Shown here in pieces: positions 18,388 through 27,942 of a DNA stretch of 64,000 nucleotides. The DNA is from Streptomyces panaciradicis. Its GTDB lineage: Bacteria; Actinomycetota; Actinomycetes; Streptomycetales; Streptomycetaceae. How positions within the stretch are numbered: the first letter of the stretch is position 1; each line of letters opens with the position of its first letter. The translations under genes and the position numbers were made by a program. A model generated the notes under the pieces. It ran no database searches and was not told the origin of the DNA. It was given only the letters and a program-made list of their open reading frames with translations. Location: contig NZ_JAMGBF010000087.1 in NCBI RefSeq assembly GCF_023516615.1, forward strand, positions 1 through 64,000. Reading direction: 5' to 3'.

Positions 18388-18762
18388 TCAGCGCGTGGCC
18401 GCCGCACGCAGTCGTACATCCGCGCGGCGCTCGGCGGCGGCGTCGCCCTCCGCCTTCGCCCGCTCCAGCTCGCGTTCCACGCGCTGGACGTCGATCTCGT
18501 CCGACAGCTCGGCGATCTCGGCCAGCAGCGACAGCTTGTCGTCGGCGAACGAGATGAAACCGCCGTGCACCGCGGCGACGACCGTCCCACCATCACTCGT
18601 ACGGATGGTCACCGGGCCCGACTCCAGCACACCGAGCAGCGGCTGGTGACCGGGCATGACGCCGATGTCGCCGGACGTGGTGCGCGCGACGACCAGGGTG
18701 GCCTCGCCGGACCAGACCTCTCGGTCGGCCGCGACCAGCGCGACGTGCAGCTCAGCAGCCAA
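18388..18762 (-). CDS. atpC: ATP synthase F1 epsilon subunit
   Basis: 124 residues, the last gene of the atp operon. The N-terminal beta-sandwich begins (M)AAELHVALVAADREVWSGEA and includes GDIGVMPGHQPLLGVLESG. The C-terminal helical hairpin is Arg/Glu/Ala-rich (RVERELERAKAEGDAAAERRA). The start is TTG 18762 with GAGGAG 6 bases upstream; open frame continues further upstream but lacks family sequence. Epsilon connects the central stalk to the c-ring and modulates ATP hydrolysis. Confidence 0.96.
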   Translation of the reverse strand: MAAELHVALVAADREVWSGEATLVVARTTSGDIGVMPGHQPLLGVLESGPVTIRTSDGGTVVAAVHGGFISFADDKLSLLAEIAELSDEIDVQRVERELERAKAEGDAAAERRADVRLRAAATR

Positions 18763-18873
18763 GGTGGCTCCTCGGGTCACCACCCGGCGGTTCGGCCGGG
18801 TGTTGGTTACAAGTCTAGTAGGCGTGAAAGAGGGGGCGGGACGCACCCGCCCCCTCAGTCGAACTCAGGGAGT

Positions 18874-20310
18874 TCAGGAGACGCCGAGCTCCTTGGCGTT
18901 GGCCTTGAGGTCCTCGAGGCCACCGCACATGAAGAACGCCTGCTCCGGGAAGTGGTCGTACTCGCCGTCGCAGATCGCGTTGAAGGCCGCGATCGACTCG
19001 TCCAGCGGGACGTCCGACCCGTCGACGCCGGTGAACTGCTTGGCGACGTGGGTGTTCTGGGACAGGAAGCGCTCCACGCGACGGGCACGGTGGACGACGA
19101 GCTTGTCCTCCTCGCCGAGCTCGTCGATACCGAGGATCGCGATGATGTCCTGGAGGTCCTTGTACTTCTGCAGGATCGTCTTGACGCGCATGGCGGCGTC
19201 GTAGTGGTCCTGCGCGATGTAGCGGGGGTCCAGGATGCGGGACGTGGAGTCCAGCGGGTCCACGGCCGGGTAGATGCCCTTCTCGGAGATCGGACGGGAG
19301 AGAACCGTCGTCGCGTCGAGGTGGGCGAAGGTGGTGGCCGGGGCCGGGTCGGTCAGGTCGTCCGCGGGGACGTAGATCGCCTGCATCGAGGTGATCGAGT
19401 GACCACGGGTCGAGGTGATGCGCTCCTGGAGGAGACCCATCTCGTCGGCCAGGTTCGGCTGGTAACCCACCGCGGAGGGCATACGGCCGAGCAGGGTCGA
19501 CACCTCGGAACCGGCCTGGGTGAAGCGGAAGATGTTGTCGATGAAGAACAGCACGTCCTGCTTCTGCACATCGCGGAAGTACTCCGCCATGGTCAGACCC
19601 GCGAGGGCCACGCGCAGACGGGTGCCCGGGGGCTCGTCCATCTGACCGAAGACCAGCGCGGTCTTGTCGATGACGCCCGAGTCCGACATCTCCTCGATGA
19701 GGTCGTTGCCCTCACGGGTGCGCTCACCGACACCGGCGAACACGGAGACACCGTCGTGGTTGTTGGCGACGCGGTAGATCATCTCCTGGATGAGCACCGT
19801 CTTGCCGACGCCGGCACCGCCGAACAGACCGATCTTGCCGCCCTTGACGTACGGGGTCAGCAGGTCGATGACCTTGACGCCGGTCTCGAACATCTCGGTC
19901 TTCGACTCGAGCTCGTCGAAGTTCGGCGCCTTGCGGTGGATGGACCAGCGCTCGCCGTCGTAGGACTCGTCGACGTTCAGCACCTCACCGAGGGTGTTGA
20001 ACACCTTGCCCTTGGTGAAGTCGCCGACCGGGACGGTGATGCCCGTGCCCGTGTCGGTCACCGCGGCCTGGCGGACCAGACCGTCGGTGGGCTGCATGGA
20101 GATCGTGCGGACCAGGCCGTCACCCAGGTGCTGGGCGACCTCCAGGGTCAGGATCTTCTTCTCGCCGGCGTTGGCCGGGTCGGCCACCTCGACGTGCAGC
20201 GCGTTGTAGATCTCCGGCATCGCGTCGACGGGGAACTCCACGTCGACGACCGGGCCGATGACCCGGGCGACGCGGCCCGTGGCCGTCGCGGTCTCAACAG
20301 TGGTGGTCAT
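18874..20310 (-). CDS. atpD: ATP synthase F1 beta subunit (catalytic)
   Basis: 478 residues forming the catalytic sites of F1. Walker A is GGAGVGKTVL (about 160-169). ERTREGNDL holds the catalytic Glu region, the Walker B strand is DVLFFIDNIFRFTQAGSEVS, and ALAGLTMAEYFRD and the C-terminal DELSEEDKL-like IDELGEEDKLVV are present. Length and all motifs are normal. Its ATG overlaps the TAA of atpG by one base (TAATG), so the two are coupled. It acts on the cytoplasmic face of the membrane. Confidence 0.99.
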   Translation of the reverse strand: MTTTVETATATGRVARVIGPVVDVEFPVDAMPEIYNALHVEVADPANAGEKKILTLEVAQHLGDGLVRTISMQPTDGLVRQAAVTDTGTGITVPVGDFTKGKVFNTLGEVLNVDESYDGERWSIHRKAPNFDELESKTEMFETGVKVIDLLTPYVKGGKIGLFGGAGVGKTVLIQEMIYRVANNHDGVSVFAGVGERTREGNDLIEEMSDSGVIDKTALVFGQMDEPPGTRLRVALAGLTMAEYFRDVQKQDVLFFIDNIFRFTQAGSEVSTLLGRMPSAVGYQPNLADEMGLLQERITSTRGHSITSMQAIYVPADDLTDPAPATTFAHLDATTVLSRPISEKGIYPAVDPLDSTSRILDPRYIAQDHYDAAMRVKTILQKYKDLQDIIAILGIDELGEEDKLVVHRARRVERFLSQNTHVAKQFTGVDGSDVPLDESIAAFNAICDGEYDHFPEQAFFMCGGLEDLKANAKELGVS

Positions 20311-21227
20311 TAGCGGTCACTCCCCGCGGTCGCGTCGGCCAGGGCGCTGGCGCCACCGACGATCTCGCTGATTTCCTGGGTGATTTCGGCCTGGCGGGCC
20401 GCGTTGGCAAGCCGGGAGAGCGTCTCGATGAGCTCACCCGCGTTGTCGGTCGCCGACTTCATCGCGCGCCGGGTGGCGGCGTGCTTGGAAGCGGCCGACT
20501 GGAGGAGCGCGTTGTAGATACGGCTCTCCACGTAGCGCGGCAGCAGGGCGTCGAGGACGTCCTCCGCCGAGGGCTCGAAGTCGTACAGAGGGAGGATCTC
20601 GCCCTTGGGCGCGGCCTCCTTGGCGACCTCTTCGAGGCTGAGCGGCAGCAGACGGTCGTCGAGGGCCGTCTGCGTCATCATCGAGACGAACTCGGTGAAG
20701 ACGATGTGGAGCTCGTCCACGCCGCCCTCGGCCGTCTCCTTCTCGATGGCCTCGATCAGCGGAGCCGCGACCTTCTTGGCGTCCGCGTACGTGGGCTCGT
20801 CGGTGAAGCCCGTCCACGACTCCGCGACCGTGCGCTCACGGAAGTTGTAGTGGGCGACACCACGGCGGCCGACGATGTAGGTCACGACCTCCTGGCCCTC
20901 GCGCTCCAGCCGCTCGGTGAGCTGCTCCGCCTTCTTGATGGCGTTGGAGTTGAAGGCACCGGCGAGGCCGCGGTCGCTCGTCAGGAGCAGCACCGCGGAC
21001 CGCGTGACCGTCTCGGCCTGCGTGGTCAGCGGGTGCTTGGTGTTCGAGCCGGTACCGACCGCCGTGACCGCGCGCGTCAGTTCCCGCGCGTACGGCGTGG
21101 AGGCCGCCACCTTGCGCTGCGCCTTGACGACGCGCGAGGCGGCGATCATCTCCATCGCCTTGGTGATCTTCTTGGTCGCGGTGACGGATCGGATGCGACG
21201 CTTGTAGACCCGGAGCTGGGCTCCCAT
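20310..21227 (-). CDS. atpG: ATP synthase F1 gamma subunit
   Basis: 305 residues; the rotating central stalk inside the alpha3-beta3 hexamer. The N-terminal coiled coil shows the signature RIRSVTATKKITKAMEMIAASR (positions 12-33, cited in part: KKITKAMEMIA), and the C-terminal coiled coil includes ATRRAMKSATDNAGELIETL and NAARQAEITQEISEIVGGA. TSDRGLAGAFNSN is the conserved Rossmann-like element. It is 21 bp downstream of atpA, so it is in the same transcript. Confidence 0.98.
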   Translation of the reverse strand: MGAQLRVYKRRIRSVTATKKITKAMEMIAASRVVKAQRKVAASTPYARELTRAVTAVGTGSNTKHPLTTQAETVTRSAVLLLTSDRGLAGAFNSNAIKKAEQLTERLEREGQEVVTYIVGRRGVAHYNFRERTVAESWTGFTDEPTYADAKKVAAPLIEAIEKETAEGGVDELHIVFTEFVSMMTQTALDDRLLPLSLEEVAKEAAPKGEILPLYDFEPSAEDVLDALLPRYVESRIYNALLQSAASKHAATRRAMKSATDNAGELIETLSRLANAARQAEITQEISEIVGGASALADATAGSDR

Positions 21228-21248
21228 GAGTCAGGTCCCTTCCTTACG

Positions 21249-22838
21249 TCACTTGGCGGCGGCCGGAGCGTCCTCGCCGAGAAGCTTTCCGTCCGAGGTC
21301 TCGAACTGCTTCTTGAACTCGGCGATCGCGTCGGCGACGGCGGTGAGGGTGTCGTCCGACATCTTGCCGCCCTCCTTGATGGAGGTCATGAGGCCCTGCT
21401 CCTTGCGGTGCAGGTACTCGAGGAGCTCGCGCTCGAAGCGGCGGATGTCGGCCACCGGGACGTCGTCCATCTTGCCGGTGGTGCCGGCCCACACCGAGAC
21501 GACCTGGTCCTCGGTCGACATCGGCTGGTACTGGGCCTGCTTCAGCAGCTCGACCATGCGCTGGCCGCGCTCCAGCTGAGCCTTCGACGCGGCGTCCAGG
21601 TCGGAACCGAAGGCGGCGAAGGCCTCCAGCTCACGGAACTGGGCGAGGTCGACGCGCAGACGGCCGGAGACCTGCTTCATCGCCTTGTGCTGCGCGGAAC
21701 CACCGACTCGGGAGACGGAGATACCGACGTTCAGCGCGGGGCGCTGACCGGCGTTGAACAGGTCCGACTCCAGGAAGCACTGGCCGTCGGTGATGGAGAT
21801 GACGTTGGTCGGGATGAACGCCGAGACGTCGTTGGCCTTGGTCTCGACGATCGGCAGACCGGTCATCGAGCCGGCGCCCATGTCGTCGGAGAGCTTCGCG
21901 CAGCGCTCCAGCAGACGGGAGTGCAGGTAGAAGACGTCACCCGGGTAGGCCTCGCGGCCCGGCGGGCGGCGCAGCAGCAGCGACACGGCGCGGTAGGCGT
22001 CGGCCTGCTTCGACAGGTCGTCGAAGATGATGAGGACGTGCTTGCCCTCGTACATCCACTGCTGACCGATGGCCGAACCGGTGTACGGCGCCAGGTACTT
22101 GAAGCCGGCCGGGTCGGACGCGGGGGCGGCGACGATGGTCGTGTACTCCAGCGCGCCGTTCTCCTCCAGCGCGCGGCGGACCGACGCGATGGTGGAGCCC
22201 TTCTGGCCGATGGCGACGTAGATGCAGCGGACCTGCTTCTTCGGGTCGCCGGTGCGCCAGTTGTCACGCTGGTTGATGATCGTGTCGACGGCCAGGGCGG
22301 TCTTGCCGGTCTGGCGGTCACCGATGATCAGCTGGCGCTGGCCGCGGCCGACCGGGGTCATCGCGTCGACGGCCTTGTAGCCGGTCTCCATCGGCTCGTG
22401 CACCGACTTGCGCTGCATGACCGTGGGGGCCTGCAGCTCGAGGGCACGACGACCGCTGGTCTCGATCTCGCCGAGGCCGTCGATCGGGTTGCCGAGCGGG
22501 TCGACGACGCGGCCGAGGTAGCCCTCGCCGACGGCCACGGAGAGCACCTCGCCGGTACGGGTGACCGGCTGACCCTCCTCGATGCCGCTGAACTCACCGA
22601 GGACGACGCAGCCGATCTCGCGCTCCTCGAGGTTGAGGGCGAGACCGAGGGTGCCGTCCTCGAACTTCAGCAGTTCGTTGGCCATGGCCGAGGGCAGGCC
22701 CTCGACCTTCGCGATGCCGTCGCCGGCAAGGGTGACCGTACCGACCTCCTCGCGCGAGGCCGCGTCCGGCTTGTACGACTGGACGAAGTTCTCCAGCGCG
22801 TCCCGGATCTCCTCCGGCCGGATCGTGAGCTCCGCCAT
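21249..22838 (-). CDS. atpA: ATP synthase F1 alpha subunit
   Basis: 529 residues; the non-catalytic nucleotide-binding subunit of F1. Walker A is GDRQTGKTALAVD (about 170-182), the Walker B region is HVLIIFDDLSKQADAYR, and SLLLRRPPGREAYPGDVFYLHSRLLER carries the conserved Arg finger region. ATG 22838 gives the usual start MAELTIRPEEIRDAL with AGGAGAGCAGGGA upstream. The 120-bp gap to atpH is unusually long for this operon and holds a C-rich inverted stretch. Confidence 0.99.
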   Translation of the reverse strand: MAELTIRPEEIRDALENFVQSYKPDAASREEVGTVTLAGDGIAKVEGLPSAMANELLKFEDGTLGLALNLEEREIGCVVLGEFSGIEEGQPVTRTGEVLSVAVGEGYLGRVVDPLGNPIDGLGEIETSGRRALELQAPTVMQRKSVHEPMETGYKAVDAMTPVGRGQRQLIIGDRQTGKTALAVDTIINQRDNWRTGDPKKQVRCIYVAIGQKGSTIASVRRALEENGALEYTTIVAAPASDPAGFKYLAPYTGSAIGQQWMYEGKHVLIIFDDLSKQADAYRAVSLLLRRPPGREAYPGDVFYLHSRLLERCAKLSDDMGAGSMTGLPIVETKANDVSAFIPTNVISITDGQCFLESDLFNAGQRPALNVGISVSRVGGSAQHKAMKQVSGRLRVDLAQFRELEAFAAFGSDLDAASKAQLERGQRMVELLKQAQYQPMSTEDQVVSVWAGTTGKMDDVPVADIRRFERELLEYLHRKEQGLMTSIKEGGKMSDDTLTAVADAIAEFKKQFETSDGKLLGEDAPAAAK

Positions 22839-22958
22839 CTGGGTTCCCTGCTCTCCTTGTTGGGCCCGAAGTTTCAACTTGGGGGTCTGGGGGCGACCCC
22901 CAGGAATCCTCTGCACGGCCCAACTCGGGCCGTCTTACTACGTCGTATTGAGTTGCTG

Positions 22959-23774
22959 CTAGCTCGCCAGTCGGCGGCCGGCGTCCTCGATGCGGTCCGC
23001 GATCGAGCCGTTGATGACCTCGTCGCCGACCTGCACCCGGATCCCGCCGAGGACCTCGGGGTCCACGTCGATGTTCAGGTGCATCTGGCGGCCGTAGAGC
23101 TTGGCCAGGGCGGCGCCCAGGCGCTGCTTCTGCCCGTCGCTCAGCGGCACCGCCGAGGTGACGACGGCGACCAGGCGCTCCCGGCGCTCGGCGGCGAGCT
23201 TGGACAGGGACTCCAGTCCCGACTCCAGGCTACGTCCCCGCGGCGCGGTCACAAGGCGCGTCACCAGACGCTCGGTCGTCGGGACGGTCCGGCGGTCCAG
23301 CAGCCGGTGCAGCAGCTCGACCTTGGCCGAGCCGGTGGCGGCGCGGTCGGTCAGCGCGGCACGCAGCTCGGTGCTGGAGGAGACGATCCGGCCGAACCGG
23401 AACAGCTCGTCCTCGACGTCGTCGAGCGCGCCCCGCTTCTGCGCGGCGGTGAGGTCGGCGGTGTTCGCCAGCTCCTCCAGCGCGTCCACCAGGTCGCGCG
23501 ACTGCGACCAGCGGGAACGCACCATGCCGGACACCAGGTCCACGGCCTGGCCGCCGACCTGGCCGCCGAGCAGACGCTCGGCGAGCGCGGCCTTGGCCTC
23601 ACCGGCCTGCGCCGGGTCGGTCAGGACCCGACGCAAGCTGACCTCGCGGTCGAGCAGCGCGGTGACGGCGGCCAGCTCGTCGGCGAGCTTCGCCGCGTCG
23701 GCGGACGTGGAGTCCGTCAGCGCGTCGAGACGCTCGCGTGCGGCGGCCAGTGCCTCGCGGCTCGCTCCGTTCAT
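22959..23774 (-). CDS. atpH: ATP synthase F1 delta subunit (OSCP)
   Basis: 271 residues, longer than the roughly 180 of E. coli delta but usual for actinobacteria. It links the peripheral stalk to the top of F1. The N-terminal part is a helical bundle (AAARERLDALTDSTSADAAKL) and the C-terminal part holds the family strand DVDPEVLGGIRVQVGDEVINGSIADRI. The first 4 bases overlap atpF (ATGA coupling). Confidence 0.97.
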   Translation of the reverse strand: MNGASREALAAARERLDALTDSTSADAAKLADELAAVTALLDREVSLRRVLTDPAQAGEAKAALAERLLGGQVGGQAVDLVSGMVRSRWSQSRDLVDALEELANTADLTAAQKRGALDDVEDELFRFGRIVSSSTELRAALTDRAATGSAKVELLHRLLDRRTVPTTERLVTRLVTAPRGRSLESGLESLSKLAAERRERLVAVVTSAVPLSDGQKQRLGAALAKLYGRQMHLNIDVDPEVLGGIRVQVGDEVINGSIADRIEDAGRRLAS

Positions 23775-24319
23775 CGGGTGGCCTCGGCCTTCTCCTCGAG
23801 CTCGTCGAGGAAGCGGTCGATGACACGGCTCTGCCGGGCGTGGTCCTCGAGGGACTCGCCGACGAGCTTGCCGGCCAGCTCGGTCGCGAGGTGACCGACG
23901 TCCTGCCGCAGCGCGGACGCGGCGGCCTTGCGGTCGGCCTCGATCTGCGCGTGACCCGCGGCGACGATCTCCTCGCGCTGCCGCTGGCCCTCGGCGCGCA
24001 TCTCGGCGATGAGCGCGGCACCCTGCTCCTGCGCCTCCTGGCGCAGACGCGCGGCCTCGTGCCGGGCCTCGGCGAGCTGGGCCTTGTACTGCTCGAGAAC
24101 GCTCTGGGCCTCGACCTGAGCGGCCTCGGCCTTCTCGATGCCACCCTCGATCGCCTCGCGGCGCTCCTCCAGAACCTTGTTGATGTTCGGGAGCAGCTTC
24201 TTCCAGAAGAAGAAGAACACGATGGCGAAGGCGATGGTGCCGACGAGCAGTTCGGGGCCGGGCGGGACGAGGGGGTTCTGCTTCTCCTCGGCCGCCAGCT
24301 GAACCAGGTTGGCGATCAC
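23771..24319 (-). CDS. atpF: ATP synthase F0 b subunit
   Basis: 182 residues; the peripheral stalk. An N-terminal extension (MIANLVQLAAEEKQNPLVP) precedes one membrane span (about residues 24-44, AFAIVFFFFWKKLLP). The rest is a long charged coiled coil rich in Ala, Glu, Arg and Gln, ending with the delta-binding LAGKLVGESLEDHARQSRVID region. It overlaps atpH by 4 bases and lies 39 bp after atpE. Confidence 0.97.
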   Translation of the reverse strand: MIANLVQLAAEEKQNPLVPPGPELLVGTIAFAIVFFFFWKKLLPNINKVLEERREAIEGGIEKAEAAQVEAQSVLEQYKAQLAEARHEAARLRQEAQEQGAALIAEMRAEGQRQREEIVAAGHAQIEADRKAAASALRQDVGHLATELAGKLVGESLEDHARQSRVIDRFLDELEEKAEATR

Positions 24320-24358
24320 ATCAGTGCCTTTCGTCGATACGTGTCGGGTCAGTAGGTC

Positions 24359-24598
24359 TTACTGACCGAACACGAACGGCATAACGATGCCGATGAGGGC
24401 GAGCGCCTCACAGAACGCGAAGCCCAGGATCTGGTTGGCGCGGATCAGACCGGCCGCCTCGGGCTGACGGGCGAGGGCCTGGGTGCCGTTACCGAAGATG
24501 ATGCCGATACCGATGCCGGGGCCGATGGCCGCGAGGCCGTAACCGATGGAACCGAGGGAACCCGAGACGCCGGCGGCGAGGTCGATGGCAGCGGACAT
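24359..24598 (-). CDS. atpE: ATP synthase F0 c subunit
   Basis: 79 residues; a hairpin of two membrane helices forming the proton-driven ring. The Gly-rich first helix (GYGLAAIGPGIGIGIIFGNG) is followed by the polar loop ARQPEAAG, and the proton-carrying Glu64 sits in FAFCEALALIGIVMPF. The Glu rather than Na+-ring residues indicates an H+ ring. AAGAGAAGGAAG precedes the ATG, a strong ribosome site consistent with the high c-ring stoichiometry. Confidence 0.98.
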   Translation of the reverse strand: MSAAIDLAAGVSGSLGSIGYGLAAIGPGIGIGIIFGNGTQALARQPEAAGLIRANQILGFAFCEALALIGIVMPFVFGQ

Positions 24599-24674
24599 GC
24601 CGTTTCTTCCTTCTCTTTTACGGACCGGTGGGGGTTGGCCACCGGACGACTGGTGGGGGTGGGGCGGACGGTGC

Positions 24675-25493
24675 TCAGTGGTGCTCGGCGAGAGCGCCCT
24701 GAACGTAGGAGCAGGCCAGGAGGACGAAGACGTACGCCTGAACGGCCTGGACGAAGAGCTCGAAGAGGATCATGATCACCGTCATGACGAACGAGACGCC
24801 CGCCGCCGGGATCATGTAGCTGTTCAGCAGGTACCAGCTGGCGACGGTGAACATCGCGAGGAGCAGGTGGCCGGCGAACATGTTGGCGAAGAGTCGGACC
24901 GCGTGCGTGAACGGGCGGACCAGCACGTTCGAGAAGAACTCGATGATCACGACGAGCGGGAGGACCGCGCCGAGCGACTTGTCGTAGCCGGTGAGGTTCT
25001 TGAAGCCGCCGACGAAACCGTGCTTCTTGAAGGTCAGCGACAGCCAGGTGATGTAGACGATCGCGGCGAGCACCGCCGGGAAGGCGATGATCGACGACAC
25101 CGGGAACTGCGCCAGCGGGATCACGGACCAGACGTTCATGATCCAGATGAAGAAGAACAGCGAGACCATGAGCGGGACGTACTTCTCGCCCTCGCGCTTG
25201 CCCAGCGTCTCGTAGACGATGCCCCGGCGGACGAAGTCGTAGCCCGCCTCGCCGACCATCTGCAGCTTGCCCGGGACGACCTTGGCCTTGCCGAAGGCGG
25301 CCGAGAAGAAGACGGTGACGATCAGGGTGGTGATGAGCGCGAGCAGCATCACCTTGTTGAACTCGAACCCGCCGACGGTGACGATCGGCTTGAAGAGGAA
25401 CGAGTGCAGGCCCGGAGCCGGGAAGCCACAGCCGTTGTCGGACAGGATGCGGCAATCCCACTCAAAGGCGAGCTGGGTCGGGTCAGCACTCAC
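24675..25493 (-). CDS. atpB: ATP synthase F0 a subunit
   Basis: 272 residues with about six membrane spans; forms the proton channels next to the c-ring. The essential Arg is in the helix FTHAVRLFANMFAGHLLL, the usual position in helix 4/5. The start is set at GTG 25493, (M)SADPTQLAFEWDCRIL, because GAAGGAGC lies 7 bases upstream; the frame is open for 20 more codons without family sequence. It is 226 bp downstream of atpI, a long gap that may hold an internal promoter. Confidence 0.97.
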   Translation of the reverse strand: MSADPTQLAFEWDCRILSDNGCGFPAPGLHSFLFKPIVTVGGFEFNKVMLLALITTLIVTVFFSAAFGKAKVVPGKLQMVGEAGYDFVRRGIVYETLGKREGEKYVPLMVSLFFFIWIMNVWSVIPLAQFPVSSIIAFPAVLAAIVYITWLSLTFKKHGFVGGFKNLTGYDKSLGAVLPLVVIIEFFSNVLVRPFTHAVRLFANMFAGHLLLAMFTVASWYLLNSYMIPAAGVSFVMTVIMILFELFVQAVQAYVFVLLACSYVQGALAEHH

Positions 25494-25718
25494 CGCGGGC
25501 TCCTTCGGCGTGACGCATGGGTTCGGCAACCTCGTTGTGTCGGCGCGGCGCACGGCCGCGGGTCGGCACCGGACTGGTGTTACGGATGTGAGAGCGGCTG
25601 GGGGGCTTCGAGCCTCGCGATCGAACAGGCGTCAGCTCAGATGCCCGCGCCCGCGATGCCGCAGTTGGCACCGGACGATAGCAGGAGATCTCGCACGCCC
25701 TTATCCCGCCCCTACCTC

Positions 25719-26156
25719 TCACGACGACGACCCTGTCTTCTCGGGCCTGTCGCTCTTCTCGGAGTCCGGATCGACGTAGAAGATCTTGGACTTCATGTGT
25801 GCACGGGCCTGCGTGGCCATCCACACGACGGTCGCGATCACCAGGGAGAGCGCGAACGCCTTGCCGTTGAAGAGAGACGTGCCCTTGAAGACGGCCACGA
25901 AGATCATGAGCAGCAGGAGTTGGGCGACGTAGAGCATCAGCCCCATGGCCTGGAACAACTGCGGGAGCGTTTTTGCCGTCCACTGAAGGACGTAGAGACC
26001 GAGGCCCATGAACAGCATCGCCAGTACGACACCGACAGCCGCCCCGATCGCGCCCTTGCCGCCGGCGACCGCAGCGCTGACGGCGACGGCGACCACGCCG
26101 GCGGCCGCTGTGGGCACAGCGATCGGCAGTAGGTTCCGGACGTCGTTGGACGGCAT
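25719..26156 (-). CDS. atpI: ATP synthase I-type protein (AtpI)
   Basis: 145 residues with four membrane spans (about 9-31, 38-58, 73-95 and 100-118) and a polar C-terminus (FYVDPDSEKSDRPEKTG). AtpI helps assemble the c-ring and may handle Mg2+. ATG 26156 (MPSNDVRNLLPIAVP) follows GCGAAAGCGGAG. It is first in the atp operon. Sequence is weakly conserved between phyla, but position and topology are diagnostic. Confidence 0.92.
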   Translation of the reverse strand: MPSNDVRNLLPIAVPTAAAGVVAVAVSAAVAGGKGAIGAAVGVVLAMLFMGLGLYVLQWTAKTLPQLFQAMGLMLYVAQLLLLMIFVAVFKGTSLFNGKAFALSLVIATVVWMATQARAHMKSKIFYVDPDSEKSDRPEKTGSSS

Positions 26157-26458
26157 GGCGGCAACTCCGCTTTCGCAGGGGGGGCAGGGTGTCGTCATGG
26201 ACGAGCGTAGTCCCGGGGTGAGAGGGGAACTCACGGCCAATGGACCGTCGCACTGCGGTCCTTCGGCTCTGTCCTGGGTTCTCGTGAACCGTATCACAAA
26301 CTATTTGATGCGGTCTTTACCAAGAAGGTGTGCTCGCTGTCACACATGAGAGTGACAGTGCCCGTCTGTGCAAAAACAGGGCCAAGTTGTCTGGTATTGG
26401 GTCGCTTTGCAACCCCACGACTTGGCAATGCTCTAGTCAGATTCTTACCTTGTGAACG
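26157..26458 (-). promoter_or_regulatory. atp operon leader and promoter region
   Basis: These 302 bp between the WecA-like gene and atpI are far more A/T-rich than anything else in the window, with runs such as ACAAACTATTTG and CTTACCTTGTGAA. This is where the atp operon promoter is expected. On the minus strand TTGCCAAGTCG and TTGGTAAAGACCG are possible -35 boxes, but no pair with a clean -10 at 17 bp was found, so no exact promoter is called. Confidence 0.55.
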
Positions 26459-27793
26459 TCAGCGGGACGTTCCGGCCTTTCGCCTGTCCAGGAAGCGCGA
26501 ACGGGCGCTGAGAGCGGTCGCTCCGTTGACTCCCGCCACACCGGCCACGACCGGGGTGCGCTCCTCCGCATCGCACGGCTCCTCCTCCGAAGCCTCAACT
26601 GCCGCCTGCGCCAAGGCCGCTGAGGCCGCGCGACGGCGCCGGTAGCGCGGCGGCACGAAGGCCTCGGCCCAGCGCGGGGCACGCGGCGTGAAGCGCGGCA
26701 GCAGGAGCAGGACGAGGCCGATCGCGCTGAGGATCACGATGCCGAGCACGATCCACATCGACGCGGAGTTGACCGAGTAGGCGAGCGCGCCGAACGCGAT
26801 CAGCGCCGACCAGAAGTACATGATCAGCACGGCCCGGCTGTGCGAGTGACCGATCTCCAGCAGCCGGTGGTGCAGGTGGCCGCGGTCCGCGGCGAACGGC
26901 GACTGACCGCGCCAGGTGCGGCGCACGATGGCCAGCACCAGGTCGGCGGCCGGGATCGCGATGATCGTCAGCGGCAGCAGCAGCGGGATGTAGACCGGCA
27001 CCATCTGGTGCACCGCCTGCCGCTCGGACCCGCCGAACAGGCTGTCCGGGTCGACCTGCCCGGTGATGGAGATCGCGCCCGCGGCCAGCACCAGCCCGAT
27101 CAGCATCGAGCCCGAGTCGCCCATGAAGATCCGCGCCGGGTGCATGTTGTGCGGCAGGAAGCCCAGGCACATGCCCATCAGCACGGCCGCGAACAGCGTC
27201 GCGGGGGCGGCCGACTCGATGCCGTACGAGTACCAGATGCGGTACGAGTACATGAAGAACGCGGCGGCCGCGATGCACACCATGCCGGAGGCCAGGCCGT
27301 CGAGGCCGTCCACGAAGTTCACCGCGTTGATGGTGATCACGACGAGCGCCACCGTCAGCAGCGTGCCCTGCCACTGGGTCAGCGCCACCGTGCCGACCTT
27401 GGGGATGGGCAGCCACAGGATCGTCAGACCCTGCATGACCATCACGCCGGCCGCGATCATCTGGCCGCCGAGCTTGATCAGGGCGTCGATCTCGAACTTG
27501 TCGTCCAGCACGCCGATCAGCCAGATCAGCGCGGCCCCGGACAGCAGCGCCCGCGGCTCGTTGGACTTGGTGAACACCTCGTTGAGGTTGGTCAGATGGT
27601 CCGCGACCAGCAGTCCGGCGCACAGACCGAAGAACATCGCGATACCGCCGAGGCGCGGAGTGGGCTCCCGGTGCACGTCACGGGCCCTGATCTCCGGCAT
27701 GGCTCCGGCCACGATCGCGAACTTCCGTACCGGCCCTGTCAGCAGATACGTCACCGCGGCCGTGATGCAGAGCGTCAGCAGGTATTCACGCAC
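26459..27793 (-). CDS. Undecaprenyl-phosphate glycosyl-1-phosphate transferase (WecA/TagO/MraY family)
   Basis: 444 residues with about 11 membrane spans. It transfers a sugar-1-phosphate, probably GlcNAc-1-P, to undecaprenyl phosphate, starting a wall polymer such as teichoic acid or glycan. The family markers are HREPTPRLGGIAMFFG, NAVNFVDGLDGLASG (metal-binding Asp pair), IFMGDSGSMLIG and RGHLHHRLLEIGHSH (His motif). Starts at GTG 27793 behind GGGGAAG. The cytoplasmic C-terminus is Arg-rich then Glu-rich (EASEEEP). The nearby LCP protein could attach its product to peptidoglycan. Confidence 0.95.
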   Translation of the reverse strand: MREYLLTLCITAAVTYLLTGPVRKFAIVAGAMPEIRARDVHREPTPRLGGIAMFFGLCAGLLVADHLTNLNEVFTKSNEPRALLSGAALIWLIGVLDDKFEIDALIKLGGQMIAAGVMVMQGLTILWLPIPKVGTVALTQWQGTLLTVALVVITINAVNFVDGLDGLASGMVCIAAAAFFMYSYRIWYSYGIESAAPATLFAAVLMGMCLGFLPHNMHPARIFMGDSGSMLIGLVLAAGAISITGQVDPDSLFGGSERQAVHQMVPVYIPLLLPLTIIAIPAADLVLAIVRRTWRGQSPFAADRGHLHHRLLEIGHSHSRAVLIMYFWSALIAFGALAYSVNSASMWIVLGIVILSAIGLVLLLLPRFTPRAPRWAEAFVPPRYRRRRAASAALAQAAVEASEEEPCDAEERTPVVAGVAGVNGATALSARSRFLDRRKAGTSR

Positions 27794-27942
27794 GGGCTTC
27801 CCCACAGGTCTCGCTGGCCATCTCAGCCCCACACCCTAGCGACGGACGCATACCAGTGGGGACTTCCGGGTAGCGACGATGGTTGCACGCGTGGCTGTGC
27901 GTGCCGGTGCACGCACGTCGACGCAGGTGCGCCTACCCCCGC

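Noticed and set aside
20481..23894. A 1137-codon open frame on the plus strand
   Set aside because: It is antisense to atpG, atpA and atpH. Long antisense frames are expected in DNA with G/C-biased third positions. No family motif or ribosome site.
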